Notes under the pieces: model-generated
Told to the model about the DNA's origin: nothing
Database searches by the model: none
The model's input: the letters and a program-made list of their open reading frames with translations, nothing else
Shown here: positions 45,889-58,890 of the stretch, piece after piece
Numbering within the stretch: the first letter of the stretch is position 1
How the letters are laid out: each line of letters starts with the position of its first letter
Program-made: the position numbers and the translations under genes
Assembly (NCBI RefSeq): GCF_032452875.1
Contig: NC_083868.1
Location: forward strand, 33,460,537-33,524,536
Source: Bos javanicus
Lineage: Eukaryota; Chordata; Mammalia; Artiodactyla; Bovidae
DNA: 64,000 nucleotides
Direction: 5' to 3'

Positions 45889-47924
45889 GAAAGGAGAATT
45901 TCAATTACATTGAGTTCATGCACATCTTTGAACATGGAGCAAAAGACAAATATGATTGAAAGGACTTCAGCTAAAGCGTCCCAATTATTTTATCTAACTC
46001 TATTTAATTTCCCAGCTACTCCCTCAGCCCCTTTAGACATGTTGCATGCAAGTTATTTTCACAGATTTGCTTTTTTTTTTAATATATTTACTCTAGATCT
46101 TTATGCCTTTTAACACTCATATAATCAGATTACAAATGGGAATAAGGTTGTAAATTGTACTGAAAGAGGTTGTGAATAAAAATCAACAAAAATGAAAGCC
46201 CAGAAAAGTATATACAGTATTTCTAAACTAAAATAGAATATACATCTTCAGGTTGAAAAGGCCCACCAGTGCTCAGCAATGTGAATATAAGCAAAACGAA
46301 ACAGGGAAAACTAGATACAAAATAATTAAAAACAAAACTCCTAAATTTCCCTATAGTTCCATAACAGAGTACTAAATCTGCTTGATAATTATATTGGTAA
46401 TATAAACGTCATTAGCAGTAGCAGATGATATAGAGAGAAAAATATAAATATTTCCTCAGTTCCATACAAAAGCAGTAACTTTTGTTTAAAATTATATAGC
46501 TAGCAAAGCACTGAAAAATAAAAACAAAAATATAGACAAAGAGATGTGTATTTTAATGGAAGGATTTTAGAAATTTGCCTCCCACGGTCTCCACTTGAAA
46601 CTTATTAGCTAAAGTGGTAGTAAAATGAAAAAGAATCACAAGAAAAAAAAACATAACGAAAATACTATTTTATAGATAAGTCCAGGAAAAAGAAACTAAA
46701 GCTCAAAGGGAACCCTCAGTCCAACACTCCATCATCTAGGATTGAGTATAGATTAATATATTCAATTATAAATATATTTTCAGTGTATGTAAAAGGTATA
46801 TTTAAACCTTTTGACACAGTAACTTAAGATAACTGAAAAATAAAGATGTAGATAAACATTTTAGCACTATTTCAAATAATAAAAATAACTGAAAAAAAGG
46901 AAGAGACAAATATATAAATGATATCCAAATTCAAATGTTATTTAATATTTCATCATAAAGCATGTTAGCATAAAGTATTGTCAGGATTAGTTAATTTGAC
47001 TTATCCCTGGAAGTTTTCTGTTTCAAAATCTAATTTACAAATATTTTTGACTAGAATATTATTTCAAAAAATTTTTTTAATACTGGACTAAGGTACAAAT
47101 TTCATGGGGAAAGTACGCTTCAGAGAACTTTTTAAGAATGGCAAGCAGTGTGTTAATTGCTCGTTTAAACATCTTTAAGCAAGTATGAGAATAGTTTCAC
47201 GCATAGAGTGATTCAGTGTAATATTGTAAGATGTTTTGTGTTTCCAAAGAATTCACTAAATTGGTTCAACATTTTAATCATGTTTCATCAAATTATTATT
47301 TGACTGCTAAATCTACCTAAAAAAAATCAACAGGACTTCTTAGAATGGTTGAATAGCTGCAGATTTTGTATGTCATACCTAACATGTCTAAAAGCTTTCT
47401 CTCATTATGCAAAAAGTCATGAATAATCAGGTCAAGTCAGTATGCAAAGAAAATTATCAGACTGTGAAACTAAGGGAAGGCCTATTAGTCACAAGCTGTA
47501 CACCTGTTTGCTCGTTTCTAACTTTAAATGGTTTGTCATTCTGTTTATAAAATCTCATTACACTGAGAGTTCTATGATTGAAGAAAAAAATCTTAAACCC
47601 TACTCAACAATAAGGCAAATTATATTTACCTGGACAGTTGTTCAAAATATAGCTAATCAGTGCTTAAAATGTTACATTAATAATATACATGTAAAGCATA
47701 TTTTTTTAAAATATATTTTACATATATAGAATAAAGCTTTTTCACTATAAAATATTAACCAATTCTAACAAGATAATTTGTGAATTATAAACAGCTTCTG
47801 GACAGTGTTATGTAACCAGAGTCAATGCTTGACAAAATATTTACTTCAAATATAATTTTACCCTAAGCTTAAACCTATACTGATTGTAACAAATTAAAAG
47901 TGAGGTGGTATTTTATTCAGTCAT

Positions 47925-48026
47925 TTTATTTATTTATTTTTTAACACCTAAAACATTTTGTTTTGGGGTATAGCTTATTAACAATGTTGTGGTAGTTTCA
48001 GATGAGCGATGAAGGGACTCAGCCGT
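47925..48026 (-). mobile_element. L1 3' UTR tail, minus orientation
   Basis: 'ttttggggtatagcttatta', 'acaatgttgtggtagtttca' and 'gatgaagggactcagcc' are the complement of the L1 3' UTR end that is seen in plus orientation at 28800-28850 and 29373-29395. Confidence 0.85.
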
Positions 48027-49299
48027 TAAAAAGACATATATTTGCTAATACTATACCTCAAAATAGGAATATTTCTGTTTCAATTTCATTCTGTGTATTT
48101 CGTTTATTAAAATAATATGAATTAAATTATGCCAGATTCTTCTATATACTTTCAAAAAAGAATGCAACAGATGTTAATATTTGTTTAGAACATATACAGT
48201 GAGAGATTTATATTTACTTTTATAGCAAGTTTAATTTTATGTGTATAGAATGGTGAATCTCTTTGATGTTTTTCAAGTTGTCATAGTTCATATTTTTAAA
48301 CTACTTTTAAGTTTAGCTTTTTCAATTGAAAAAGTTCTAATGTTACAATGTAGTTTTTCCTTTTCTCCTTTTATTTTTTCCTGAAATTATTACATTTAAT
48401 AATATTGTTAATAATATTTTAGAAAGTTATAACCAAATATTACTATTTTCATAGGAATGTCACATTCTTGTGAATATATTTTCTAATAATTAAAATCTGT
48501 AAATTTATTCTCCTTTATGTAAGGATTATATATGTTTTGTCTTTACACACTGAAAAAGTTGTTTTTGAGAAATAGAGATACTTTTAGGTTCATAACATAA
48601 AACAAACAGAAAAGATGCATTATATACCAAATAACTAGAATTATATATTTGATATTTACATTGATAGTAATACTTGCATGTGCAGACATATACATTAAAT
48701 AAATATTACACTTTAGTTCTTTTATTGTGATTCTCACCAATACTGTGACTTGTTATATTTAAGTGTGAGATATTTTATAAAGAAAGCATATATCGAATGA
48801 ATCCTATAATTTGCCTCAAAGCTGTTTAGAATATATCTGCAATGCACATTATGCTTCTAGAGCATGAAATTGAGCCAAATGTATATGAACTAGAACAAGG
48901 CTTATTGAGAAATTCAAGGACAACCAAGTAGTAATTTGGAAGCAAATCATCACGTAGACTTTGGAGGATACTTTTCAAAGCCTCCGAAGGAGTCTGGAAA
49001 TGTAAGTAAAAATTGCCAAAGCTAACTCTTTTGATGCTGCGGCAATACTTTGCTAAAAGTGTTGTCTGTGTACATGAAGAGTGGGTACTGTAACAGCTTA
49101 GTAAAAGATGACAACAGGGTTAATATTTAAGTCTAGAGTTTAAGAAAGATTATACAAAATGAACAATTTTAAAATTTAAAAGTCTGATGATTTAACTATA
49201 TAGAATGTATAAGTTAAAATTTTACAATGTATTCCAAATATTATTTTTAGAGAAATTGGGTAAAATATGTTGTCCCACTGATTGATGAAATAAGTTATG
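48027..49299. other. Unique AT-rich DNA
   Basis: No repeat or gene is recognised. A good donor-like 'gtaagt' follows 'ggaaat' near 49001, but I see no coding frame around it. Confidence 0.5.
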
Positions 49300-50260
49300 T
49301 GGGTTGCTGAGGCAGGAGCATCCCAGGTAAAAGGAAGAGCAAAAGATAGTATCTTGAGACAGGAGTTACATACTTCATTCAGGATCTGTTAAAAAAGATT
49401 CCAGCGTTTACTAGTTAGGATAATCAGAACTACTGAACTGGTGAATGGGAGATTGATGTTGATTTGAAATAAGCAGCATATGGGGGAGGGAGGTAAATGT
49501 CAGGGAATGGGTGTGGGAGCAGTAGGTGGCAGATCGCCACAGATTTTGTAGGACCTTGTAAGCTATCTAAATGAGAAAATGGGATTTTTTTTTCCTCTTA
49601 AGTAGTGATTATGGCAGGTTTTGAACAGAGCCATGACGTGGTATTGCACTGTGTGGAGGATTTGGGAAAGAGCAATGGAAGAAGTAAGCAAATCAGTTTG
49701 TGGGCCACTGAAGTAACTCAGGAGAAAAACGATAGTTCCTTAGATAAAGAGGCAGCACTAAGATGAGACAGCACTGTATGATGAAGGCAGCGCAAATAAG
49801 GTTTGCTGATGTCCTCAATGTGGAATGTGAGAGAAAGTAAAGGGTTGGTTTCAGGGTTACTGGAAAGAGCAATTTGAAATATAAAATTGATGTTTATTCA
49901 CAAAGGGAAAATCGGGATTTGAGGTCTGGACAAATCTGGGTTAAGAATCCTGCTCGATACCCACATGGAGATATTGGATATATGAGTCTTAGAGATGACT
50001 TCTATCTGGAGATATAGATTTTGCTATTTTCAGCACATATGTGTTATAAAAGTTATGTGATTAAAATGGATAACTGAGGGAGTTGGTATAAGTGGAGAAA
50101 TAGTCTGAGGACCATCATCGCATATACAGTGAGATATACTGTGGCAAAAAATGTAGGAAAAACACTAGTGACTATTTAAATGATGAAGGAAATTATGTGA
50201 TCATATTTGGAAGTGAGTTAGAAAGCAAAGATGAACCTTTGTAATTAAAAGTTAATGACA
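49300..50260 (-). mobile_element. L2 LINE body fragment, minus orientation
   Basis: 'gcagcatatgggggagggag', 'agattttgtaggaccttgta', 'gcaggttttgaacagagcca' and 'cacatggagatattggatat', then 'tatctggagatatagatttt', follow the complement of the L2 body in the same order as parts of 37283-39780. It is a shorter, more deleted copy. Confidence 0.75.
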
Positions 50261-51544
50261 ACATGTAATTTAACTTGTTAAAGAAAAGTAATAGATACAT
50301 GAATAGCAATTTAGACTATGTGCAAAAAATAAAATTATAAAAAAAAACAATTTTATTTTTAACAAAGGCCAAAGTTTGCTGTTACTTAAATTGTAGTCTT
50401 AAATCTAGAAAGGCTACAGTATAGTTAAAGGCTACTTTAGCTAAAGGTAATATATATTCTAAACTATCCTTTGATAACTAAAGCCCAAATAAGTTACTGA
50501 TTGCTGCTCACTGGCCTGATCTTGAATCTTATTTGAGTAAAAATTGCACTATTTCTCTATTGTGGTGTGCTTTGAGTTAGAGGTATGGGATAGTGTCTAT
50601 GCTAATCTATTATCAAGGGCAAATTATCTCACAATATTTATTTAAGTTATTATTTCACAGCAGTAACTTGAAGTCTTAGAAATTTACACTTAATAACCAA
50701 ACCAGAAAGACCCAAACAAATTATTGGAATTTACTTAATTACTTCTTAAGATTTACAGTTTATGACTTGTAAGTTCATCCAGAGTGGAGCAAATTCAGAA
50801 TTTAACTGGACAAATAACTTCAGATTTATTGCAGTCCTGCTCTCAGTTGAATTGGTGGCAATATAATGTGTAAGAAATCAAAAGAAAATGTAACCAAACC
50901 AACAAGGGGTTAATTAAATCTGCTGTTAGTATCATCATTGCATTGCTTCCCAGCTAATCATTTGACAAATTCTAGACTTTAAACTACTGGAGCAATATCC
51001 TCTATCTATATCCAGACTATTTCTTTTTCAAGTTAGTAAGTAATGACTATTCCAGAAAGTAACATATTTTCCTTTGAATAGAATAGGCAGACTGATACTT
51101 AATCATAAAAGAAATTTTACATTCTTTTAATAGTTTTATCAGGGAGTTTCATATTTTGTGTTGTTCAACATGCATCTTAATAGAGAAATGAGGTTGTTCG
51201 GCTTGCTAATTATAGTAATAATAATTGAAAACTCATGAGATTTCTTTTAGTTTCCTTCTCAGAATCAATTTCGTAAAAAATAGATTATTCATTGGTGTTT
51301 ATCAGTCCTGTGACATCAGAACAATAAAAAAGTCATTCTTCTGATTGTTTATTACAAATATGCATAGACTTTTTCTTCTGGATAGTTGTCATTATTAATT
51401 ATTAGGAAAACTAAGTATTTCCTTTAATAATTCTGGAATATAGCTGCATGAAGTGTTCAAATTATAATTTCCTGTACACTTCAAAAGAAAATTAGATTCC
51501 TGTAATATAAAGAAACTATCACTGGCTGAATTCAATCAGTCCTA

Positions 51545-51720
51545 ACTTTTAAATCTCAGATCAGCCTCTTGCTAGTTGGCACTTTAAGAAAGCGCATAAA
51601 CTATCTGAACTTCTGTTTCCTCACCTCTAAAATTAGTCCCACGTTCTACCACTCATATTACTCTGAGAATTCAAAAAAGTGCATATAGAAGAGTTATTTA
51701 ATGACAGGAATATACTGAAT
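51545..51720 (-). repeat. MIR SINE, minus orientation
   Basis: 'gcctcttgctagttggcact', 'actatctgaacttctgtttc', 'ctcacctctaaaattagtcc' and 'tctgagaattcaaaaaagtg' form the complement of a MIR in order. Confidence 0.75.
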
Positions 51721-52439
51721 TAAAATAGATAAAGTAAAAAATGCCTTCTGTGTAAAGCAAACTGCAACCATTACCATTTGTCAGCTTTTAGAAATGTGAT
51801 TTTTCCCTGTATATTTCCATGGCTGATTTGAATTACATGGCACATGTTTTAAATATTTTAAGTACTTTATAACATATTACAATGTATAATAATTATTGCT
51901 AAGTTCATGTAAAATTTGGAGAAATGGCACAGTTTTTATGCTGGTGTATAAATTGCATCTACAGAATTTGAAATATATTCAATCACATGCATATTTCAAG
52001 TAATTGCTCAGATGAAATGGAAAATTAGCTAAGCTATACCTGATTTGTATGAACACATGTAGAACTGAAAGGTAAAATCCAGATGTAAATTTGAATGCTG
52101 CAGTTTATATGTATATTACTTTGAAGACACCTCAGCATTAGTTTTATTTCCTCCAGTATTCTACTTTACTGATATATTATTTTTCATCATGGCTAATTTT
52201 CCAGAGATAGATTAAATTGACAACCTTGACTATTATTGTTTTCTAATTTGTTTGGTTTCTTCCTAGACAATGCATTCACTATTTAAGTAGACTCCTTGAT
52301 ATACCAATATTGCAGGGGATGAATACAAATCATACATTTTTCAGCTGGAAGCATTGGGTTTGGGTCTCTGAATCTTTATTTCTTCTATTTGTCATACATT
52401 TTGCCAAGCACCAAAGATCCTATAACAGAGGGCTTGTCT

Positions 52440-52600
52440 GTGAATTTCCTTTACTGAGTACCTCTTTCTTATCATCTGTCCAACTTCCATTCTATAACTG
52501 AAAAAAATAAGATGCACTTGAGTGATTTGCTCACATTTGCAAATCTAGTTAGTTACAGAGCAAGAAAGACTTTGAATGTATCCTGACTTCCATTCATATT
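52440..52600 (+). repeat. MIR SINE fragment
   Basis: 'ttgagtgatttgctcacatt', 'tgcaaatctagttagttaca' and 'gagcaagaaagactttgaat' resemble the MIR 3' half. Confidence 0.5.
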
Positions 52601-53117
52601 ATAATATGCCCTATCCACATTGCTAATTATGGAGGGGTGAAATACATAGACTACATTTCCTTTGAATTCTACTAAACCTCTATGGAATTTCTTTTTTAAA
52701 TGAGATTGGCGACAGGAATGTCAGTGGGTTAATGAAAGCAAAACTAGTGAACATTTTATTTCAGAGTCACTTAAGTGTTGAAATACTGCATGGCATTTAG
52801 TCTAGGACTTTCCTATATGCTTACGATACAAGCATTAAGATAAGAAATGTCAATTATCTGGTTAATTTGTCAATGTAGACAGCCAGTCAAGCCCCAACAT
52901 GAACCCTCTTTAGTGTATATAATCTGAGTTAACTGTACATAGTTTAAATTGATTTGTTGATTGCTAACTTTTCTTTCACTTTGATTCCTACAGACTTTAG
53001 TTGAATAAAAACAATAATGTTTCTATGGCATATGGCTAATTTTCCCCCTTCTACAAATCAATTTCTGAAATTTAAAAACTTATTTATTAAACAAAATTGC
53101 CCTTTGAGAGGAGAAAG

Positions 53118-53290
53118 TGCCTAGTATATACATAACAAATATTATGTTTTTAATAATCACATAGTACTAAGAGTATTTAAATAATTTTACTTTTATTAAC
53201 CTATTTAGTCCTATTAGTTAGGTACCAAAATCATCTCATTTTAAAGGTCAGGAAAGTAGAGAGAAGAAATAAATTAACCAAGGTTATATG
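53118..53290 (+). repeat. MIR SINE, split by a later SINE
   Basis: The core segment ('caaaatcatctcattttaaa', 'ggtcaggaaagtagagagaa', 'attaaccaaggttatatgc') stops at 53290. The expected next MIR part resumes at about 53476 ('cctagaaaatagtaaact', 'cgggatgtaaatc'). A SINE lies between. Confidence 0.7.
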
Positions 53291-53473
53291 CAGGAGATGC
53301 CAAAGATGCAGGTTCAATCTCTGGATCAGGAAGGTCCCCTGGAGTGAGTCATGGCAACCCACTCCAGTATTCCTGCCTGGAGAATCCCATGAACGGAGGG
53401 ACAGGATATGGTCCATAGGGTCACAAAGAGTCAGCCACGGCTGTAGTGACTAAGCACACAGTACACACACACA
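53291..53473 (+). mobile_element. CHR-2/Bov-tA-type SINE, 5' truncated
   Basis: It starts inside the tRNA-like part ('ggagatgccaaagatgcagg') and runs through the body ('atggcaacccactccagtat') to 'gtagtgactaagcacacagt' and a CA-rich tail (53460-53476). The head is missing. Confidence 0.9.
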
Positions 53474-53499
53474 CACCTAGAAAATAGTAAACTCGGGAT

Positions 53500-54616
53500 G
53501 TAAATCTTTCTATAAAGGATGTCAAATATTTCTATCTAAAGCTCATGACTAAAGCTCAGTATGAAATTTTGTATAGTTACTAGAGTAGTCTATCTGTAGT
53601 TTTTATTTATGATAATATCCATAATAGACTAAAAGATTGTTAATTTTTTGAAAATATTGAAATGTGTGGAATATGGTATCAAATTAACCAATCTGTATCT
53701 GCAGTTATAAATCTTTAGAGCATCGATCCAGAGAGACAAATAATAACTTTAAGAAAGTAAATTTATAGTTTGAGTTTATGAAGGAGAAGTGCAGCTCAGA
53801 CCTCAGTAGTAGTAGTACTACTTAACAGAGGTAGTGCTATAATTAGTAGATATGACATGTTTGCAGACAAATAATGTGTACCTTAATTGTAATAATTGTT
53901 TAAAGTTCTAAGTACAGACCTTTTCTATTATCTGTGTTAATATATTATAATACAATTAAGCACTGTTGGTTTATTTTAAGGAATGTTGCTCTTGCTGCCC
54001 TTATATGGATAGTATATACTTGCTCATTTGAAATAAAATTCAATATCCCAAACTGCATTCTCAGCTTTATTCTCACTATTTTCTTGTCTTTAAAAGGTCT
54101 GATCAAACTGGATAAGGAAATACTCTTCAAACAAACCCCATGATTTTCCATTTCCATGTCTTTATATTCCACTTTATTTCTTTCATGCAGATGTAGATAT
54201 ACACCCTTATCTGTTGACTGCAAATTGAAATTAGGCTATGATTCAAGGGTCTAACACATGAAGATAATCTCACCAATTTTTAGTTCCCCAGATAAAAAGT
54301 AATATATTTTTATACTTCTAATTATATTTTGCCTATTTCCCTTCCAGCTTTACTTCCTAATGAGACTCTTATAATTTTTGTATGTGCTTTATCACCTTTA
54401 TACAATGCTATGGAGATTTAATGAAAAGGCAATGTCTTATATCAATCTTTGTATACTCCAAACTACCTTGTTTATAATCTTTCTAAAATAATATTTATTA
54501 AATAGACTAAGATAGACCAACACTTTCTATTGGATAAAAACATTATGGATACAGCTAGGAGTCAGAAAAATTAAGTTATTTCTTATGATTGTGTTGACAA
54601 GGGTTTATACAAGATC
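53500..54616. other. Unique AT-rich DNA
   Basis: Nothing recognisable. The overlapping opposite-strand frames at 53934-54143 and 53945-54223 are chance frames. Confidence 0.5.
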
Positions 54617-54810
54617 CCTTCCCTGGTGGTTCAGACAGTAAATCTGTCTACTATCCAGGACACCTGGGTTCAATCCCTGGGTTGGGAAGATCCCCTGGAG
54701 AAGGAAATGGCAACCCACTCCAGTACTCTTGCCTGGAAAATTCCATGGATGGAGGATCTTGTTAGGCTACAGTACATAGGGTCGCAAAGAGTCGGACATG
54801 ACTGATTTCC
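54617..54810 (+). mobile_element. Bov-tA SINE
   Basis: Head 'cccttccctggtggttcaga', body 'gaaggaaatggcaacccact', tail 'gtcgcaaagagtcggacatg', followed by an A-rich (AAAAC)n-like tract to about 54850. Confidence 0.94.
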
Positions 54811-55404
54811 GATTCAGAAAAGAAACAAAACAAAACAAACAAAAAAAAACAACTCATGTCTTTCTGGATGTAACTATATTATTCACAAAGATTTACTCTA
54901 TAATATTTAAGAGGTGGAGTGAACTTGGGCTTCATCTTGGCTGACATTTATCTGTAAGGATATATATATATATAGCAGTGAGGAGATGGAGAAGTACAAC
55001 AGGTTTTTCTGGGATGGTGGTGATGTGGAGACTCCTTCTCATGGTTTTAGGAGTGCACTCAATTTTGAGTAAGATGGCTGTAATAAAATAGGAAGCAGTG
55101 AGTGAAAACCAGACAGGATAATGGAGTCCCAGCCAAGCAACTGAGCTTTAGGGAAAAGCCCTGAGAGCTGCCCACTGTGGGCCTTGAGCTGATTCTAGTT
55201 TGTTTGGCTTCTTATACCCTCCTGAATTCAGCAGATCACTGCATAATTACTTCCTTCTCACCACTCATGACTCCATTGTGTTTAACTCCCCATAGAAAGC
55301 TTCATAATTACCTGTGAGATCTTCTTCATAGCATTCATCTTCCACTGAAAACAACTTTTATATTTATTTATTTATTTGAATAATGATAAACTAGTTTGTT
55401 TCCA
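54811..55404. other. Unique DNA with (AAAAC)n and (TA)n
   Basis: The A-rich SINE tail to about 54850 and (TA)7 at 54961-54974. No gene. Confidence 0.5.
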
Positions 55405-55520
55405 AATGAAATATAAGCCTTTTAAAGACAAGGACACTGTCCTGAACGTGCCTGTATAACCCAAGAGCCTAACAAAGTGCCTGACCATAGGATACACTCA
55501 TAAATATTTGTTAGCTCACT
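55405..55520 (+). repeat. L2 LINE 3' end
   Basis: 'aaagacaaggacactgtcct', 'gagcctaacaaagtgcctga' and 'ctcataaatatttgttagc' match the L2 3' terminus in order. Confidence 0.8.
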
Positions 55521-55686
55521 TGGAAGAAGCTACTATCAACTGATTTATGTAAGATACATAAATGTGGGTTTTATCCTGCTTCATTACTCAAAGATTGTGT
55601 TCCTGTCTACTTCCATATTATTTAGTCTCATGACCTGAAAAGATGCATCCCCACATTTTTTGTGTGTGGTAGCATCTACTCTCATG

Positions 55687-55818
55687 TTGCTGCTGCTGCT
55701 ACTGCTGCTAAGTCGCTTCAGTTGTGTCCGACTCTGTGTGACCACATAGACGGCAGCCCACCAGGCTCCTCCGTCCATGGGATTTTCCAGGCAAGAGTGC
55801 TGGACTGGGGAGAGACTG
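55687..55818 (-). mobile_element. Single-unit Bov-A2 fragment with (GCT)n
   Basis: An imperfect (GCT)n at 55688-55710 leads into one Bov-A unit in minus orientation, ending at about 55818. The second unit is absent, so it is 5' truncated. Confidence 0.92.
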
Positions 55819-58492
55819 GAAGAGATTTCATTTGCAGACTGACCATGTTGAATGCCTCAAACCATGTGATGTTACTGATGCTTATAATCAAGTAGTTTAA
55901 TGGGTATTACCTGGAATATTACCTGTACTACACCTGGAACAGAAGACAGGACAGAAACACTCTGTGAAGGAAAACGAAACTTCATTTGACCAGCCCAGCC
56001 CACAGAAAGCTCTTCTTCCTCGGAAATCGAGGAGCATATCATGTCTGCAACCTACATGTAGTATTTACTACTCTTTTCCGCTGAGTCTGTGTTATCCTTT
56101 CATTGAAAATGGGCATATACTTAGTAAATGCAGATTTGCTGATATTATTGACATTTTTCTTGAGAATGGATACTGGACAGCCCAGGGATTCCAAATAGAA
56201 AGAGATCTAGGAAGACATTTGAAAGCAAACCTCAGGGGAGAGGAAGCTCCTTAAAGGCAAGGAGCAGTTTTCTTTTGCCAGCCCTATGGCTTAGCTGAAT
56301 GTGGTCACCAAACAAAATGACTGAATCTCACAAATAAGGAGGGATACACACATACACACAATTTTAATTAATAAAATGAGTACATATTCAAATGTTGAAA
56401 TTAATTTGTTGAATCAGCTCATTTTGAAGTAGAAATTCCATTAAGACAAACTGTAGTCATTTACTAAAAATGCCAGAGGAAAGAGACCTACAAGGCAAAC
56501 TCTTTCAAATACAGAACCAGAACAGTGAGTTTAATGTGAGCATGGCAACGGGGTCTTTTAAATTCCTCACAAACAGGGTAATGCACCTATATCACCCAGA
56601 AAACTGAGAAGATTATTGCGATTTTATCCACCAGCCGACGAAGTATTGTTGCCATATTTCTTTGGAGCACTTTTATAATTTTCAAACATTTATTGTCTCC
56701 TTTTAATTTTGCCTCTATGTCTCTTGTTTTATTGTATCTACATAAACAAAAATTATTAAAAAAAACTTGGAGTCCTTTTATTAATGTATCAGAAATTTTA
56801 TATTAATACTTAAACAAGTAAGTACTGCTTAGTAAATAAAAATGCCACTTTAAAGACCTAGCTTCTTGGAGAAGGACTAACTAAAAATGTCTATGAATTA
56901 AAGAATGAGGGTGTATATGGCTAAAATAAATGCACTGTACTCCATCTCCAAGTATTCAGGGTTTATATAGTTCTCTAATATAAGATGGCATCATGAAGAC
57001 ATGTCAATTCCTTGCATAAATCCCCAATCCTTAAGCTGCTTCCTGTTCTGTTGCATTAATATATGCAAATATTCACATGTCATATTTGGAGGATAATGAT
57101 AAGAGTGTAAACCTAAGGGAGACACAGAAAATGTGGTGCGGATCAAGAGATTTCAGTATTTAGTTTAAAAAGTACTAGTTCAAGTGAATTCACCTTTCGG
57201 TGGAGACTCTGCTATAGAGCTGTGGTCCCAGGCTTCCTTACTGCCCGTTGCCCTGATGGAGGTGTGGGTAGTAGAAGGCCCTCAAATCCAAAACAACCAA
57301 TTTGTTGATTCTTCTTTGATTTATGTCATTGACTTGTGATTGTTCCAGAGCATATGACAGCTATAGTACCTGAAACTTAAATTGTTTTTAAAGAGTCAGC
57401 AGCAGATGATTCTAGTGCAGTTTGTTTTCCTACTCTGTACTCTATAAATTCAGGTAGACCCTGAAGTAGAAGTATTTTTTTTTTCCTTTGCAGTCAATCT
57501 ATCAGAAAGACACAAAGTGTAACAGAAATTTTCAATAATCTGACCAATATCTTCACCACTAATAACTAAGTAGATGACCTTAACAAAGAATTCTATTATT
57601 TATAATAATCTTTTACACATATTTTCTTCTTTACTTATCTTGAAAGACATGAATAATAGATGTTTTAACCTCATTTTCATATGAAAACTCTAAGGATCTT
57701 TGCTCTGAAGCATCACGATTTCTTGTCCTGACACTTTCTATTATGTTATAAACTGTAACTCAAGTATAATACAATACTATGACAGTGATTTCCAATTGCT
57801 GGTCTCTAGATTAGATCAGAACTCTGGAAAATGTTCCATAGGTGTGCAGGAAAATGAGAGAATTTATTTGTAAAATTCACATCATGCTGCTTTCATAAAG
57901 ATCACATATGTTATTCTGAGATTGTCTTTCCTACTTCTTTAGTGTTAAAATACTCTTTTTATAGAATCATATTATGTAGTCAACATTTTTAAGAGCTCTT
58001 ACTTGACAATGTTCACATGTATGGAGACTTCAAATCAGCTACCACTTGTTTTTAACACACTGGTTATATAAATAGAAAATACCATATCCACTGTAACAGA
58101 AACGTGTTGATAGTAAATTTGGCACCTGATACTCCCCAGATCTCTTGTAGACACCAGGCTTATTGTTGAAGGAACATTCTGGTCCTTTTTCTGAGCAGCT
58201 CTAATCTAATCAGCATCTGGAAAAGATCCAGGTTCAAGAAACCAGAGGTCAGAATGCCATATAAGAGAGAAAGCAGAAAGGAGAGTCAGGGTACTGGAAT
58301 AAGAAATAAGGAAATCAAGATCCCATAGGAAGAAAGTTATTTTCAGGGGAAACTTTAAGTAATAAATCTATGGTGAGTATCTCCATTGAGATGAAAGCTG
58401 CATATGATAGGCACAATCAATAGGGAAAATAGGACATGGTCCAGATGACACCACAAGAAGCCTACATTTCAGGAAGGCTCATCACTCTATGC
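55819..58492. other. Long unique stretch
   Basis: Contains a 96-codon plus frame at 55964-56254 that I cannot relate to any protein, and a weak MIR at 57590-57700. No gene is called. Confidence 0.5.
57590..57700 (+). repeat. Weak MIR-like fragment
   Basis: 'cttttacacatattttcttc' and 'ttttaacctcattttcatat' then 'gaaaactctaagga' partly follow the MIR core. Confidence 0.4.
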
Positions 58493-58690
58493 TTGTGAAA
58501 GTGGTAGTTGCTCAATAGTGTCCAGCTCTTTGTGACCCCCTGGACTCTAGCCTCTCATGGCATTCTCCAGGCAAGAATTCTGGAATGGGTAGCCATTCCC
58601 TTCTCGAGGAGATCTTCCTGCCCCAGGGATCAAACCCAGGTGTCCTGCATTGCAGGCAGATTCTTTGCCGTATGAGCCACCAGGAAAGCT
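58493..58690 (-). mobile_element. Bov-tA-type SINE
   Basis: Minus orientation, from 'gtgaaagtggtagttgctca' to the head 'atgagccaccaggaaagctc'. It is moderately diverged. Confidence 0.93.
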
Positions 58691-58777
58691 CCTCAACTAT
58701 CAGTGTAGGCCTAGCCCCTGCTATCCTGGCCAGTCAAAAGGGAATCCCTCCAAATAGTTCTTCCCTTCACTTTTCAC

Positions 58778-58890
58778 TTGGAGAAGGGAACGGCTACCCA
58801 CTCCAGGATTCTGGCCTGGAGAATCTATACAGTCCATGGGGTCGCAAAGAGTCGGACACGACTGAATGACTTTCACTTCACTTCACTTCT
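58778..58890 (+). mobile_element. Bov-A-type SINE fragment
   Basis: It begins inside the body ('ggagaagggaacggctaccc') and ends 'gtcgcaaagagtcggacacg' plus a 'cttcacttcacttc' tail. It lies 87 bp from the preceding SINE in opposite orientation. Confidence 0.9.

Larger units (their letters stand above)
44966..47924. other. Long unique AT-rich stretch
   Basis: Contains a long (GT)n at 45018-45059 and a (CA)n at 45874-45888. No other repeat or gene is recognised. Frames at 45910-46113 and 47442-47729 are not supported as coding. Confidence 0.55.
50261..53117. other. Long unique AT-rich stretch
   Basis: Two MIR pieces at 51545-51720 and 52440-52600. No gene or RNA is supported. Confidence 0.55.

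Noticed and set aside
48880..49010. Possible exon ending at a good donor 'gtaagt' near 49001
   Set aside because: All frames between the weak upstream acceptor (near 48860) and the donor contain stops, and no other evidence supports it.
55964..56254. 96-codon plus-strand frame
   Set aside because: No domain, repeat or signal is recognisable, there is no promoter or splice context, and frames of this length occur by chance in 64 kb. Not called as a gene.
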